DNA from: an uncultured Eubacteriales bacterium
GTDB lineage: Bacteria; Bacillota; Clostridia; Oscillospirales; Oscillospiraceae
Assembly (NCBI GenBank): GCA_900317905.1
Contig: ONIN01000003.1
Coordinates: 81,780-145,779, forward strand
Direction of reading: 5' to 3'
DNA length: 64,000 nt
The notes under the pieces are model-generated. The model saw nothing but the letters and a program-made list of their open reading frames with translations, had not been told where the DNA came from and did no database searches. The position numbers and the translations under genes were made by a program. Below, piece after piece: positions 43,938 to 52,476 of the stretch. Within the stretch, counting starts at the first letter, position 1, and every line of letters begins with the position of its first letter.

Positions 43938-43966
43938 ATTATAGCCTGTTTTTCGGGATTTGTCAC
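43938..43966 (-). promoter_or_regulatory. Promoter of the cobalamin operon
   Basis: Minus-strand GTGACA (43961-43966) and TATAAT (43938-43943) are spaced by 17 bases, with a start near 43931 just ahead of the riboswitch. Confidence 0.8.
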
Positions 43967-43994
43967 GAACTTTATCAGAAGGACGGCAAATAAA

Positions 43995-44032
43995 AAACTC
44001 GCCTGTCTTTCCGAAGAAAAACAGGCGAGTTT
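43995..44032 (-). terminator. UNCG-capped hairpin, copy B: terminator of the acyltransferase/zinc-ribbon pair
   Basis: Minus-strand AAACTCGCCTGT pairs with ACAGGCGAGTTT through fully Watson-Crick pairs, closed by C-UUCG-G and followed by TTTTTTATTTG. Relative to copies A, C, D and E, the stem has changed on both sides, a compensatory change. Upstream it shares a GGCGCTTCGAAGCC box and further sequence with copy C. Confidence 0.88.
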
Positions 44033-44165
44033 GGCAGGAATAGAAGGCTTCGAAGCGCCAAACTGTTCTGACCTCAAAGGGCTTTGCCGATGCCGGCGCA
44101 GACGGCGCTTCCCGGCTGCATGGAAATGCTTGGGAAAGCTGTTTTTTCTGTTATAACCGGCCGGT

Positions 44166-44873
44166 TCAGAGAAAAAAGCGTTTGTGCAGAGATTGGCGCA
44201 AAGGCGCGGAGATCGCGATGACAATCATCAGCAGCCCCACGAGAGCGAGCACCGCCAGCGGATACAGCGACCACCAGTACATGGGGAGGCCAAAGGTGAT
44301 GTGCAGCAGGAACTCCACCAGCATGCAGTAGCCGCCCAGCGCGATGGCAGCGCCGCCGAGGATATACAAAATCCGGTATCGCCGCTCCCCTACCGCATAG
44401 CGCAGCAGCACGATCACCGCCTCCAGGATCAGGCAGAGGGCGCCGCCCGCCGGAAACGCGAAGGGCAGGAACCAGCGTCCTCCGGTCTTCAGACAGACAT
44501 ACAGCGCGACGCCGAGAAGCGCCGCCATGGTGATCGGGAAGAACACCACCGGATTGCGGCGGGAAAACCACAGCGGCAGACACAGCGCGATATACAGCGC
44601 CAGCACTCCCGCCGTGACATAGCCGCTCCAGGTCACGCCTCCGCTGAGCTTTAAGTCCACCATCAGGCAGACGATCATGGGAAGCGCAAAGAGAAAGCTC
44701 AGGATCAGCAGCAGTCCGCCTCTGCGCACATGGGCCGCGCTGTCATCGAAGGGCGGATAGGGCCTGGCCTCCGGCGTCTCGGTGAGGAGGTCGGGATGAT
44801 AGACGCGCAGGCCGCACAGCGGGCATTTGGAAACGCCCTTTTGCAGCTCCACGCCGCATTGCACACAATACAT
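44166..44873 (-). CDS. Zinc-ribbon multi-span membrane protein (DUF6320-like)
   Basis: The 235-residue protein begins with a zinc ribbon (MYCVQCGVELQKGVSKCPLC, two CxxC pairs), then a ~40-residue linker and about six transmembrane helices to the end. ATG 44873 has an AGGAG site. It follows the acyltransferase gene by ten bases and is probably translated from the same mRNA; I recall this pairing with alcohol-acetyltransferase-like proteins from other Firmicutes. Its role is unknown: it may anchor or regulate the acyltransferase at the membrane. Confidence 0.75.
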   Translation of the reverse strand: MYCVQCGVELQKGVSKCPLCGLRVYHPDLLTETPEARPYPPFDDSAAHVRRGGLLLILSFLFALPMIVCLMVDLKLSGGVTWSGYVTAGVLALYIALCLPLWFSRRNPVVFFPITMAALLGVALYVCLKTGGRWFLPFAFPAGGALCLILEAVIVLLRYAVGERRYRILYILGGAAIALGGYCMLVEFLLHITFGLPMYWWSLYPLAVLALVGLLMIVIAISAPLRQSLHKRFFL

Positions 44874-44883
44874 GAAAGCTCCT

Positions 44884-46173
44884 TTATCGGTCATTACTCT
44901 CGATTTTCACATGAAATCCCATGCGCACCAGGGCGGTGAAAAACGCCTGCTCCAGTCTTGGCTCCACGCTGTTGCGCACGATGTTCACATAGGTTTTGTC
45001 CTGCCAGCTGGTGACGCTGCAGTTATAGGGCGCGGTGGCCTGGGCGCCGAGGATGAACTCCACGCGCGTCACATATTGTGCCATCGCGTCGGGAAGCTGC
45101 ACATTGCCGAGATTGGAAAGGGACAGGCTTGCGACCCGCTCGCCGATGGAATCAAACACCATGCGCATGACGAGATTCTTCAGCCCCAGCGGCACGATCT
45201 TCAGGAGCTTGTTGCGCTCATCGTTGACGTTCGGTGTGAAAATCGTGCGCATGTTCTTTTCCGTGATGGCGAGGGCCATCTGGTGGTGCACAAGCTGCAC
45301 CAGCTCATCGAAGGTGTAGTCGCCCAGCCGCGGATCGGCGCCGATGTTCGCCACGGCGACGAAGTTTCGCATGGTGCTGCCGCCGTAAAGCTTTCGAAGA
45401 TTCACGGGGATCTGCACCTTGACGGGGCGCCTGCGGTTTTGCCGGGGCTCCTCCTCGGCCTGCATCCGCATCAGGCTCTGCAGCAGCACCGCCGTCAGAT
45501 AGGCGGTGACGGTGACGCCGCGGGACTTCGTTTCCGACAGAAGCTGCCGGGTCTCGAGAATGCCGGTGGTGACGTGGAGAAATCGGTCGGGCTCCGTCTC
45601 CCCCTTCGCCCGGTAGACGTTGCGGTCATCCCGCGGCGCGGCCAGCGGCCCGGCGTTTTCCTGAAAGCAATCGACAAATTCATCCTCCGCCGGTGCCTCG
45701 TCCGGATCCCTCACGCCGTCGGTGCAGGGGACGCTGACCGAATAGCGCTGCCGTACATACTCGGCGGCCAGAGACTTGGCGAACACCATGCCGCCGGTGC
45801 CGTCGGTCACGGCGTGGAAGAACTCCACCGCCATGCGGTTTCGGTAATACAGCACGCGGATGGCGCAGCGGCGGACGTCTGCGCCGGTCATGCTTTTCAG
45901 CGGCTGGCAGGTATCCGTCTGCACCGAAGGCGGCGTCGGCAGCTCCTCGAGATAGTGCCAGAATACGCCTCTTCTGAGCCGCACCACCACAGACGGGAAA
46001 CGCGGCGCAACGCGTCTCAGCGCCCGCTGCAGCAGATCGGGATCCACGGGATCGGTGAACGTGAACGCGATGCGAAAAGCGTTGCTCCAGTGGCGGCGCT
46101 GGGCTGCCGGGAAAATCAGCGCGGCATTGTCCAGCCGCATCCAGCGGGGACTGCCCTTCGAAGCTTCCGCCAT
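44884..46173 (-). CDS. Acyltransferase of the condensation-domain / alcohol-acetyltransferase superfamily
   Basis: The 429-residue soluble protein has the BAHD/condensation-type catalytic motif HxxxDG in VEFFHAVTDGTGGMVFAKSL (about residue 115). The C-terminal half matches the domain's second half (VKVQIPVNLRKLYGGSTMRNF, then SLSLSNLGNVQLP). Such enzymes transfer acyl groups from CoA or carrier thioesters to alcohols, lipids or peptides; the substrates here are unknown. A promoter lies at 46206-46234 and GGAGG sits ten bases before the ATG. It is paired with a zinc-ribbon membrane protein gene downstream. Confidence 0.78.
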   Translation of the reverse strand: MAEASKGSPRWMRLDNAALIFPAAQRRHWSNAFRIAFTFTDPVDPDLLQRALRRVAPRFPSVVVRLRRGVFWHYLEELPTPPSVQTDTCQPLKSMTGADVRRCAIRVLYYRNRMAVEFFHAVTDGTGGMVFAKSLAAEYVRQRYSVSVPCTDGVRDPDEAPAEDEFVDCFQENAGPLAAPRDDRNVYRAKGETEPDRFLHVTTGILETRQLLSETKSRGVTVTAYLTAVLLQSLMRMQAEEEPRQNRRRPVKVQIPVNLRKLYGGSTMRNFVAVANIGADPRLGDYTFDELVQLVHHQMALAITEKNMRTIFTPNVNDERNKLLKIVPLGLKNLVMRMVFDSIGERVASLSLSNLGNVQLPDAMAQYVTRVEFILGAQATAPYNCSVTSWQDKTYVNIVRNSVEPRLEQAFFTALVRMGFHVKIESNDR

Positions 46174-46205
46174 CTCATCGTCACCTCCCGAAATTTCGTA
46201 AACTG

Positions 46206-46234
46206 ATTATACCGCATTTTCGCGATCCCGTCCA
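46206..46234 (-). promoter_or_regulatory. Promoter of the acyltransferase/zinc-ribbon pair
   Basis: Minus-strand TGGACG (46229-46234) and TATAAT (46206-46211) have a 17-base spacer, about 30 bases before the start codon. Confidence 0.65.
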
Positions 46235-46242
46235 GTCTCAGC

Positions 46243-46281
46243 AAAAATCGCCTGTCTTTCCGAAGGAAAACAGACGATTTT
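46243..46281 (-). terminator. UNCG-capped hairpin, copy C: terminator of the OYE/LarC chimera
   Basis: The minus-strand stem AAAATCGTCTG... with ...CAGGCGATTTT is capped by C-UUCG-G and followed by TTTTTGC. A GGCGCTTCGAAGCC box lies just upstream. Sequence similarity to copy B continues for ~70 bases into the end of the upstream coding region. Confidence 0.85.
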
Positions 46282-46322
46282 GGTATGGGGAAAAGGCTTC
46301 GAAGCGCCGAACTGTTATCCCG

Positions 46323-47438
46323 TCAAACGGCTTCGCCGATGCTGGCGCGGACGGCGCTGAGACGGCCGAAGTCCTTTTTGCCGATGCCGTAGCCGCGTCT
46401 TTGCACCACCATGGGCGGCTGCCGGGAAGAGTCCTGGGCAAAATGGCGGATGAGGGCGGTGCCGGTGGGCGTGCTGAGCTCGCCCTCGATCTCCCCGGCG
46501 AAGCTGGGGACGCCTTCGAGGATCACCGCCGTGGCCGGCGCCGGAACCGGCAGAATGCCGTGGGCACACCGGATGGAGCCGAAGCCCGTGCAGATGGGCG
46601 TGGCCACGATCCGATCCGGCTGCAGCAGGTCGATCATCCGGCAGGCGGCGGAGATGTCCGCCACCGCGTCCATGGTGCCCAGCTCGTGGAAGTGGATGTG
46701 CTCCATGGGCTCGCCATGGACCTTGGCCTCCGCCTCGGCGATGATATAGTAGACCTCCCGCACCTGGTTCTTGACGCAATACGGCAGATCCAGCTTCTCC
46801 ACGATCTCCTGAATGTCGAACAGATGCCGGTGGTCGTGGTGGTGGTTGGTGAGCGTCATGGCGAACTGGTCGATGAGGTAGCCCCAGTGCATCGCGTGGA
46901 CCTCGACGCCGTCATAACCGGCGTTCTTCAGCATCGCGGCGGTCTGGGCCATGTACTGGATCTTCTTCTGGATCTCTTCCACGGTGAGCACCTCATGCAT
47001 CTGGTCGGGCATGAAGAAGTCCGGAACGCTGGACGCGGCCTTCAGGCCGGGCACGTTGCGGCCCATGCCCATGGTCACCTGGCAGAAGATCTTGCCGCCG
47101 TAGCTGTGGATCTTCTCGGTGAGGACGCCGCAGCGGCTCATGAACACGGCGGGATTTCTCAGCGGGGTCATCATGAAGCCGGGGCCCAGGCCCTCCACTT
47201 CCATGTCCGCCCAGCAGGCCGTCTGGATGACGAGGCCGAAGCCGCCCTTGGCGCGCTCGATGAGGAACGCGGCGCCGTCCGGCGTCAGATTGTCGGTGAG
47301 GTCCACCGTGGGGACAGAGACGGGGCCCTGCACCAGGCGGTTTTTCAGCGTGACGCTGCCGATCTTCAGAGGGGTAAAGGTGGTCGGATACCTGCAGACG
47401 ACCCAGGGCTGCTCCCACAACTCCTGTCTGTTCTGCAC
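46323..47438 (-). pseudogene. Chimeric ORF: N-terminal half of an Old-Yellow-Enzyme oxidoreductase joined to LarC
   Basis: The 371-residue open frame is two unrelated halves. Residues ~1-198 match the first part of an NADH:flavin oxidoreductase TIM barrel (FTPLKIGSVTLKNRL, GGKIFCQVTMGMGRNVPG, VEVHAMHWGYLIDQFAMTLT). Residues ~199-371 match LarC, the nickel-pincer cofactor cyclometallase (HHHDHRHLFDIQEIVEKLDL, EHIHFHELGTMDAVADISAA, CAHGILPVPAPATAVILEGV, GELSTPTGTALIRHFA). The OYE barrel lacks its second half and LarC its first ~70 residues, so neither activity is expected. The seam near 46836-46847 has a short CACCACC-type repeat. A natural deletion or an assembly join are both possible. The true start is uncertain. 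Confidence 0.75.
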
Positions 47439-47499
47439 CTATCCGTTCTCTGGTTTATAACACAGTTCCCGGAAACTGCAAGGCCAACGCCCTTCCGGA

Positions 47500-47528
47500 T
47501 TGACGAAATCTGCCCATTTCAGTATACT
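47500..47528 (+). promoter_or_regulatory. Promoter of the lipoprotein pair
   Basis: TTGACG (47500-47505) and TATACT (47523-47528) are spaced by 17 bases, ~25 bases before the start codon at 47559. Confidence 0.78.
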
Positions 47529-47558
47529 GGAAACAACACCCCGAAAGGAGCGATTGAC

Positions 47559-48464
47559 ATGAAAAGAATCCTGAGTCTGATGCTCGTGCTGGTCATGATC
47601 CTCGCCCTGGGCGCCTGCGGAAAGAAAGCAGCAGAGCCTGACGGGTCTGCTGCCGATCTGGTCACGATCATGGTCAATATCAAAGGGGTGGACGGAAATA
47701 TCGCGATGACTGATGACGGCACAGAGCCGAAAATCGATCCAGAGTACCCCGCGCAGTCCGCGTTTATGAACGTGGAAAAGGGCACGGTCGTCAAAATCCT
47801 CGCGGAGCCGGAGGAAGGATATCACTTCTTCAAGTGGACCGTGGACGGTAAAGCGTATTCCGCCGAGCCGCTGATCACCGTCACCGCGGAGGAGGACACC
47901 GAGTTTATCGCGGAGTTCCTGCCCGAGGGCAAGGACGGAAAGCCCGTGGATCTCGATACGGTCAAGACGCTGGGCGACCTGCTTGGGCTGCCTGAGGTTG
48001 GCGCAAGTTTGACCGGCACGACCTACGTATATGCGTTTGAGCAGGACGGCAATACCTATCGCGCCATCTGCGACGTCCCTGAGGAAGCCGCGCAGGCCAT
48101 CTTTGATCTCGATTTCGACGATCCCGATTATGACAAGAAGCTCAGCGAGCTGATTGCGCCGCTTCCCGTCAAGGTCATCGAGAATCTCACGGAGAATCTC
48201 CCTTCGCAGAAGGAGGCAGATCAGTACATCGGCAAGACCGGTCAGGAACTGATCGACGATGGCTGGACGGTGTACTTCTACAATCTGGATGAGCTGCAGT
48301 TCGGTATGAACCATGGCGCCTATTCCTACGACATCACCTTCGAGGGGACCGTCAAGGATCCCGAGAATTTCAACGAGGATACCGATATGGGCGGCCTGAC
48401 GGTAAAAACCATTACCTGCAGCGGCGTCGGCAACCCCACCTATGTGGAGATGCCGGAGGAATAA
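47559..48464 (+). CDS. Lipoprotein with an InlB-type (Bacterial_2-like) repeat
   Basis: The 301-residue lipoprotein has a signal and lipobox (MILALGACG), then a short linker and a domain with YHFFKWTVDGKAYSAEPLIT followed by EFIAEF. This is the pattern of the InlB B-repeat family at about residues 80-130. The C-terminal ~170 residues (from KPVDLDTVKTLGDLLGLPEV) are acidic and not recognised. AAAGGAG precedes the ATG. Its stop lies two bases before the next start codon, so the two lipoproteins are translated together. Function unknown. Confidence 0.75.
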   Translation: MKRILSLMLVLVMILALGACGKKAAEPDGSAADLVTIMVNIKGVDGNIAMTDDGTEPKIDPEYPAQSAFMNVEKGTVVKILAEPEEGYHFFKWTVDGKAYSAEPLITVTAEEDTEFIAEFLPEGKDGKPVDLDTVKTLGDLLGLPEVGASLTGTTYVYAFEQDGNTYRAICDVPEEAAQAIFDLDFDDPDYDKKLSELIAPLPVKVIENLTENLPSQKEADQYIGKTGQELIDDGWTVYFYNLDELQFGMNHGAYSYDITFEGTVKDPENFNEDTDMGGLTVKTITCSGVGNPTYVEMPEE

Positions 48465-48466
48465 GA

Positions 48467-48962
48467 ATGAAAAAATACGTCTCCGTTCTTTTGGCCGTCC
48501 TGATGCCGCTGACGCTTGCCGCCTGCGCAGGAGAAAAAAACGCCCGCCGGCAGCGCTGAGCCGGAGGGCAGCTTGGATGATTCTGCGGCTTCGTCCGACG
48601 CCGATTACAGCGGCGTCACCGCTATGTCGGCCGATGAGGTGGAGCAATTTGCCGCGCTTGTGAAGGACGCCTATCTGAACGAGGATTGGGATTGGCTTGC
48701 AGAGCATGTGCGCTATCCCATCACCGTGGACGGCGAGGAGCTCGCCGACGCCCAGGCGCTGACCGCCTTCCTGAGTGAGCGGCACGTCCATCCCTCTGAC
48801 CGGGCGGCAATGGAGGAAGAGACCTGCAGCGGCCTCTTTGCCAACGGACAGGGAATCTGCCTCGGAAGCGGTCAGATCTGGCTGTTGGATCCAAGCTATG
48901 CGTCGGATGCGGAGCCTAAGCTTGAAATCATCGCAATCAGCGGAGTGACAAAGGATTCTTAA
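48467..48962 (+). pseudogene. Small lipoprotein gene with a one-base frameshift in an A7 run
   Basis: ATG 48467, with GGAGG seven bases upstream, opens a lipoprotein signal peptide (VLMPLTLAACAGEK), but the frame stops after 30 codons. The rest of the protein continues one frame over to 48962 (SADEVEQFAALVKDAYLNED, CSGLFANGQGICLGSGQIWL). Removing one A from the A7 run at 48534-48540 restores a ~165-residue lipoprotein. This could be phase variation, a real mutation, or a homopolymer sequencing error. The soluble domain, probably NTF2-like by its small size and Trp-rich start, is not firmly recognised. Confidence 0.72.
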
Positions 48963-48974
48963 TTGAACACAGCA

Positions 48975-49006
48975 AACGGGGTCTGGCTGAGCCGGACCCC
49001 GTTTTG
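48975..49006 (+). terminator. Terminator of the lipoprotein pair
   Basis: AACGGGGTC and GGACCCCGTT arms around TGGCTGAGCC are followed by TTTTGCG, 12 bases past the stop codon. Confidence 0.85.
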
Positions 49007-49036
49007 CGTATGACAGCGATGTTGAGGAGGTAAATC

Positions 49037-49065
49037 TTGTGTCGAATTAAAAAGTTTGATATAAT
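49037..49065 (+). promoter_or_regulatory. Promoter of the SLC13-family permease gene
   Basis: TTGTGT (49037-49042) and TATAAT (49060-49065) have a 17-base spacer, ~35 bases before the ATG at 49105, which has an AAGGAGG site. Confidence 0.8.
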
Positions 49066-49104
49066 CTATTATATCCAATCATCTGTCGGGAAGGAGGTCG
49101 ATCC

Positions 49105-50382
49105 ATGTCCCAAAGCACGATCACACTCATCATTATAGCCGCCACCTGTATTCTGTATCTGACAGAACATTTTTCCGTCGCGCTCACGACCGTGCTGGGT
49201 ATGCTGGCGCTGGTGTTCACCGGCGTTTTGAGCTTCAACGAAGCGTTTGCCTGCTTCTCGAGCACCACGGTCATGCTCGTGCTGGGCATGATCATCATCG
49301 TCGATTCTCTGATGGAGTCCGGCGTGGCGGGAAAGCTCGGTCACACGCTCTCAAGGCTCATGGGCATGAGCGAAAAGGCCTTTGCCATCATCGTCTTTCT
49401 CACCTCCGGCATTCTCTCCATGTTCTCAAACAACACGGCGCTCATCACCATGTACATGCCGTTTATCGCCTCCCTCTCCATCACAAGCAAGGGGCGCATC
49501 ACAAAGAAGATGACCTATTTGCCGCTGGCGATGGGCAGCCTCATCGGCGGCACGGGCTCGCTCGCCGGCAGCACCGCGCCCCTGCTGGCAAACGACGTGC
49601 TCGTGACGACCGGCGTGAAGACGATGCGTTTTTTCACACCCGCGCCCGTTGCGCTGACGGTGATGGCCGTGATCGCAGTCTGCTATTGGTTTTTCCTCTA
49701 TGACCTGCAGAAAAAGTGGTTTGACTTCGACGAGGTCGTGAGCGAGGAAGAAAACAAGGCCGAGGAATTTCAGATCGACAAGCGCAAGGCGATTATCTCC
49801 GTCGCAGTATTCGTGACCTGCATCGTGCTCTTCGTCATTCAGCCCTTCGGCTGGGATCTCGGTCTTATTGCCGTTGCCGGTTCCGTGGTGCTGATGGTCA
49901 CCGGATGCGTGCACGGGCAATACGCCATGAGCAATATGAACTGGTCCGCCCTCGTGACCGTCGGTGCTGCGCTCGCAATCGCCAAGGGCTTTGTGGCCTC
50001 CGGCGTCGGCAGTGTGATCATGAACTGGCTGGTCTCGGCCCTTGGCGTGTGGATCGTGCAGCCGGCGGCGCTGGTGGCACTGTTTCTGCTGGCAGGCTTC
50101 CTGCTCAGTCAGTTCATGGCAAACGGCTCGCTCGTCTCGATGCTGGCGGCGATGGCAGTTCCGATGGCAATTCAGATCGGCATGGATCCCATGCCGGCGG
50201 CGCTCGCCTGCGTGTTCGGCTCCAGCCTCGCCATGGCGACGCCGGTCGCCACGCTCACGATCACGATGGTGCAGGTGGCGGGCTATCGCTTCAAGGATTA
50301 TCTGCGCATGGGCGGTCTCGTGGGCTGCATCGGTCTCATAACCGCTTGGGCGGCGATCGTGCTGTTTTACGGTCTGCTGTAA
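49105..50382 (+). CDS. SLC13 / ArsB-superfamily anion permease
   Basis: The 425-residue integral membrane protein has about 11-12 helices. The two repeated re-entrant regions of the ion-transporter superfamily are visible: SMFSNNTALITMYMPFI with GGTGSLAGSTAPLLAND in the first half, and SQFMANGSLVSMLAAMAVP with GSSLAMATPVATLTITMVQ in the second half. The paired SNNTA/SNT-type motifs bind Na+ and dicarboxylate or sulfate in SLC13 proteins. The ion moved here cannot be told from sequence. The gene has its own promoter and no obvious operon partner. Confidence 0.85.
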   Translation: MSQSTITLIIIAATCILYLTEHFSVALTTVLGMLALVFTGVLSFNEAFACFSSTTVMLVLGMIIIVDSLMESGVAGKLGHTLSRLMGMSEKAFAIIVFLTSGILSMFSNNTALITMYMPFIASLSITSKGRITKKMTYLPLAMGSLIGGTGSLAGSTAPLLANDVLVTTGVKTMRFFTPAPVALTVMAVIAVCYWFFLYDLQKKWFDFDEVVSEEENKAEEFQIDKRKAIISVAVFVTCIVLFVIQPFGWDLGLIAVAGSVVLMVTGCVHGQYAMSNMNWSALVTVGAALAIAKGFVASGVGSVIMNWLVSALGVWIVQPAALVALFLLAGFLLSQFMANGSLVSMLAAMAVPMAIQIGMDPMPAALACVFGSSLAMATPVATLTITMVQVAGYRFKDYLRMGGLVGCIGLITAWAAIVLFYGLL

Positions 50383-50450
50383 AAGAATCAGCGCCCCGCA
50401 GACGCGCAATGTCATTCAGTTAAGGGAAAAGAATAGCGAGAGGCTCCATC

Positions 50451-50470
50451 GCAAAAGCAAGCGCTTTTGC
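50451..50470 (+). other. Small hairpin ahead of the C69 peptidase gene
   Basis: GCAAAAGC and GCTTTTGC arms with an AAGC loop lie ~50 bases before the start codon. No U-tract follows, so it is not a typical terminator; it may stabilise the leader or be chance. Confidence 0.3.
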
Positions 50471-50517
50471 AACGCCTGTTCGATGATGGGTATTCTAATG
50501 CAAGAGAGGAGGAAACG

Positions 50518-52353
50518 ATGAATAAACGAATCGCAAAGCGGGCGGCTGTCATTCTGCTGACATTGACGGTGCTGGTATCCGTGTTTTCTGCCAACGCATT
50601 GGCATGTACGGGGATCTATGCAGGCGGCGGCACGACGGAAAACGGTTCCGTCTATCTGGGACGATCCGAGGATTTCGGACCGGATTGGGTGAAGCAGTTT
50701 GTGATTGTCCCTGCCGCTGACCATGCGCCGGATGAAATGCTCGAGGATGATTACGGCTTTCGTGCTCCCTATCCCGCGCATACGCTTCGATACAGTGCCG
50801 TCATGGACGATCCGTCCGAATACAGCGGACTGACAAAGATTCCGTTCCCGGAAGCCGGCATCAACGAAAAAGGCGTTGCTGTCTCTGCAACGGTGTCCAC
50901 GTGTTTTAACGAAAAGGTCCAGGCTGTGGATCCGCTGACCTCCGGAGGGCTGACAGAACTGTCCATGGCCTCCTATATTCTGCAGTCAGCAGATTCTGCG
51001 AAGGACGCCGTCCAGCTTCTGGCAGACTGTATTGACCGGTACGGACACGGCAACTCGGAACCCGATGATCCGGATTATCGGGAAGTGAGTACGGTCCTGA
51101 TTGCCGACCGCGAGGAAACCTGGGTTTTTGAAATCGTATCCGGTCACCAGTATGTCGCCACAAGACTTTCCGACGATACGGTTTCGGTGCTGCCCAATGA
51201 CATCATGACACAGCAGGTCAATGTCAAAGACGAGAATGTGATTGCATCGCCCGGACTCATCTCCACCGCAAAAGACGGCGGGTTCTATGTTACTGATATC
51301 GAGGGGGACGATGAGATCCATGTAGCGAAATCCTATTCACAGGGATACAGTCAGTATTCCAGCTACAGGCTTTATTACGGCGCATCGATTCTGAACCGTG
51401 AACTGGCAGAGGGGATAGACGTTGTCCCGAAGCCCGTTGCAGAAATATCGGACCAGTTCCCCAACGCGTCGGTGGAAGAAGCGGCGGTGGGTCCGTTCTG
51501 CCTGGAGTATGCGCCTTCTGATGCAATCAGAGGCAGGATCTCTCTCATGACTTTGAGACAGGTTCTGGCGTCTCACGGTGAGGGAACCGCTTATGAGACG
51601 ACCGCAAGAAATGAGAATTCCGATGGGGTACCCATGCGTTCGATCGGATCTTACAGTCAGAACGAGGAGCACATTTTTGAGATCCGAAGAGACCCCTCAA
51701 TCCCGGCGTCTGTCAGCATGATCGAGTGGCTTGCCATGGCCCCGTCGGAGTTTTCGGTCTATGTTCCCTTCTACGCCTCTGTGATGACCGAGACGCCGGA
51801 TGGGTACACAAGCGAATCCACGCAGACATTTGATTCGGAGTCCATATACTGGCTGTTCAATGAGCTTGGCAACGCAGGCAACGGCAGCTATTACAGAATG
51901 GATGACAACGGTGCATACTACGACAGGAATGGAGATGCAGTGGACGCGGAAACAGCGCAGGCTGTTCTTCAGTTCCTGTCCGACAGCGAGCTGATCCATG
52001 ACCTGCATGATGATATGAATCGGGCACAGGAAGCGCTGAATGCCAAAGCCGCCGCTGACGATGAGGGGATGGCTGCGCTGGCAAAATCAGCATCTGATGA
52101 AGAAGTAACGGCCAGAGCGAATCAGCTGGCAAATGAGAATGCTGAATATATCAAGCGCATCGCAAGTGAAAAGCTCACGGAAATTGACAATGCAGTTTCC
52201 GCCTATATCGAGGAATCCGGTTTGGAACAAGCTGCTAATCATCATCCCGGCGAGGCAGTGCTTCCGATTGTTCTGCTCTGCGTGTTATTGGTTCTTGTTT
52301 GTTCTTTCATAGGCTATCGCGCTATGAAACGGAAAAAGGCGAAGCGGGTTTGA
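50518..52353 (+). CDS. Membrane-anchored C69-family dipeptidase
   Basis: The 611-residue exported peptidase has a signal peptide (residues ~1-29, VSVFSANALA) cut just before Cys-Thr-Gly, so the N-terminal nucleophile Cys of the Ntn-hydrolase fold would be exposed (CTGIYAGGGTTENGSVYLGR). The catalytic body runs to about residue 470. A helical, Ala-rich segment, one transmembrane helix (~578-600, AVLPIVLLCVLLVLVCSFIG) and a basic tail MKRKKAKRV follow, anchoring the enzyme outside. C69 enzymes cleave dipeptides; this layout fits nutrient peptide use. GAGGAGG precedes ATG 50518. GC content here is lower than in its neighbours. Confidence 0.88.
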   Translation: MNKRIAKRAAVILLTLTVLVSVFSANALACTGIYAGGGTTENGSVYLGRSEDFGPDWVKQFVIVPAADHAPDEMLEDDYGFRAPYPAHTLRYSAVMDDPSEYSGLTKIPFPEAGINEKGVAVSATVSTCFNEKVQAVDPLTSGGLTELSMASYILQSADSAKDAVQLLADCIDRYGHGNSEPDDPDYREVSTVLIADREETWVFEIVSGHQYVATRLSDDTVSVLPNDIMTQQVNVKDENVIASPGLISTAKDGGFYVTDIEGDDEIHVAKSYSQGYSQYSSYRLYYGASILNRELAEGIDVVPKPVAEISDQFPNASVEEAAVGPFCLEYAPSDAIRGRISLMTLRQVLASHGEGTAYETTARNENSDGVPMRSIGSYSQNEEHIFEIRRDPSIPASVSMIEWLAMAPSEFSVYVPFYASVMTETPDGYTSESTQTFDSESIYWLFNELGNAGNGSYYRMDDNGAYYDRNGDAVDAETAQAVLQFLSDSELIHDLHDDMNRAQEALNAKAAADDEGMAALAKSASDEEVTARANQLANENAEYIKRIASEKLTEIDNAVSAYIEESGLEQAANHHPGEAVLPIVLLCVLLVLVCSFIGYRAMKRKKAKRV

Positions 52354-52400
52354 TCAAACAGAGGTGCTCCTCCGCTTTCGCGGAGGTGATTCCGAAATGA

Positions 52401-52446
52401 AAAAAAGATTGCTGAAAGGTCTGGCCTTTCAGCAATCTTTTCTTTT
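52401..52446. terminator. Shared bidirectional terminator between the C69 peptidase and hsp20
   Basis: AAAGATTGCTGAAAGG pairs perfectly with CCTTTCAGCAATCTTT around a five-base loop. T-rich tails follow on both strands. Confidence 0.9.
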
Positions 52447-52476
52447 GTAAAGCGAATCGTTTTGTATGTAATACTA

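Noticed and set aside
46401-47558. Long upstream extension of the plus-strand lipoprotein open frame
   Set aside because: It runs antisense through the OYE/LarC gene; a promoter, ribosome site and signal peptide set the start at 47559.
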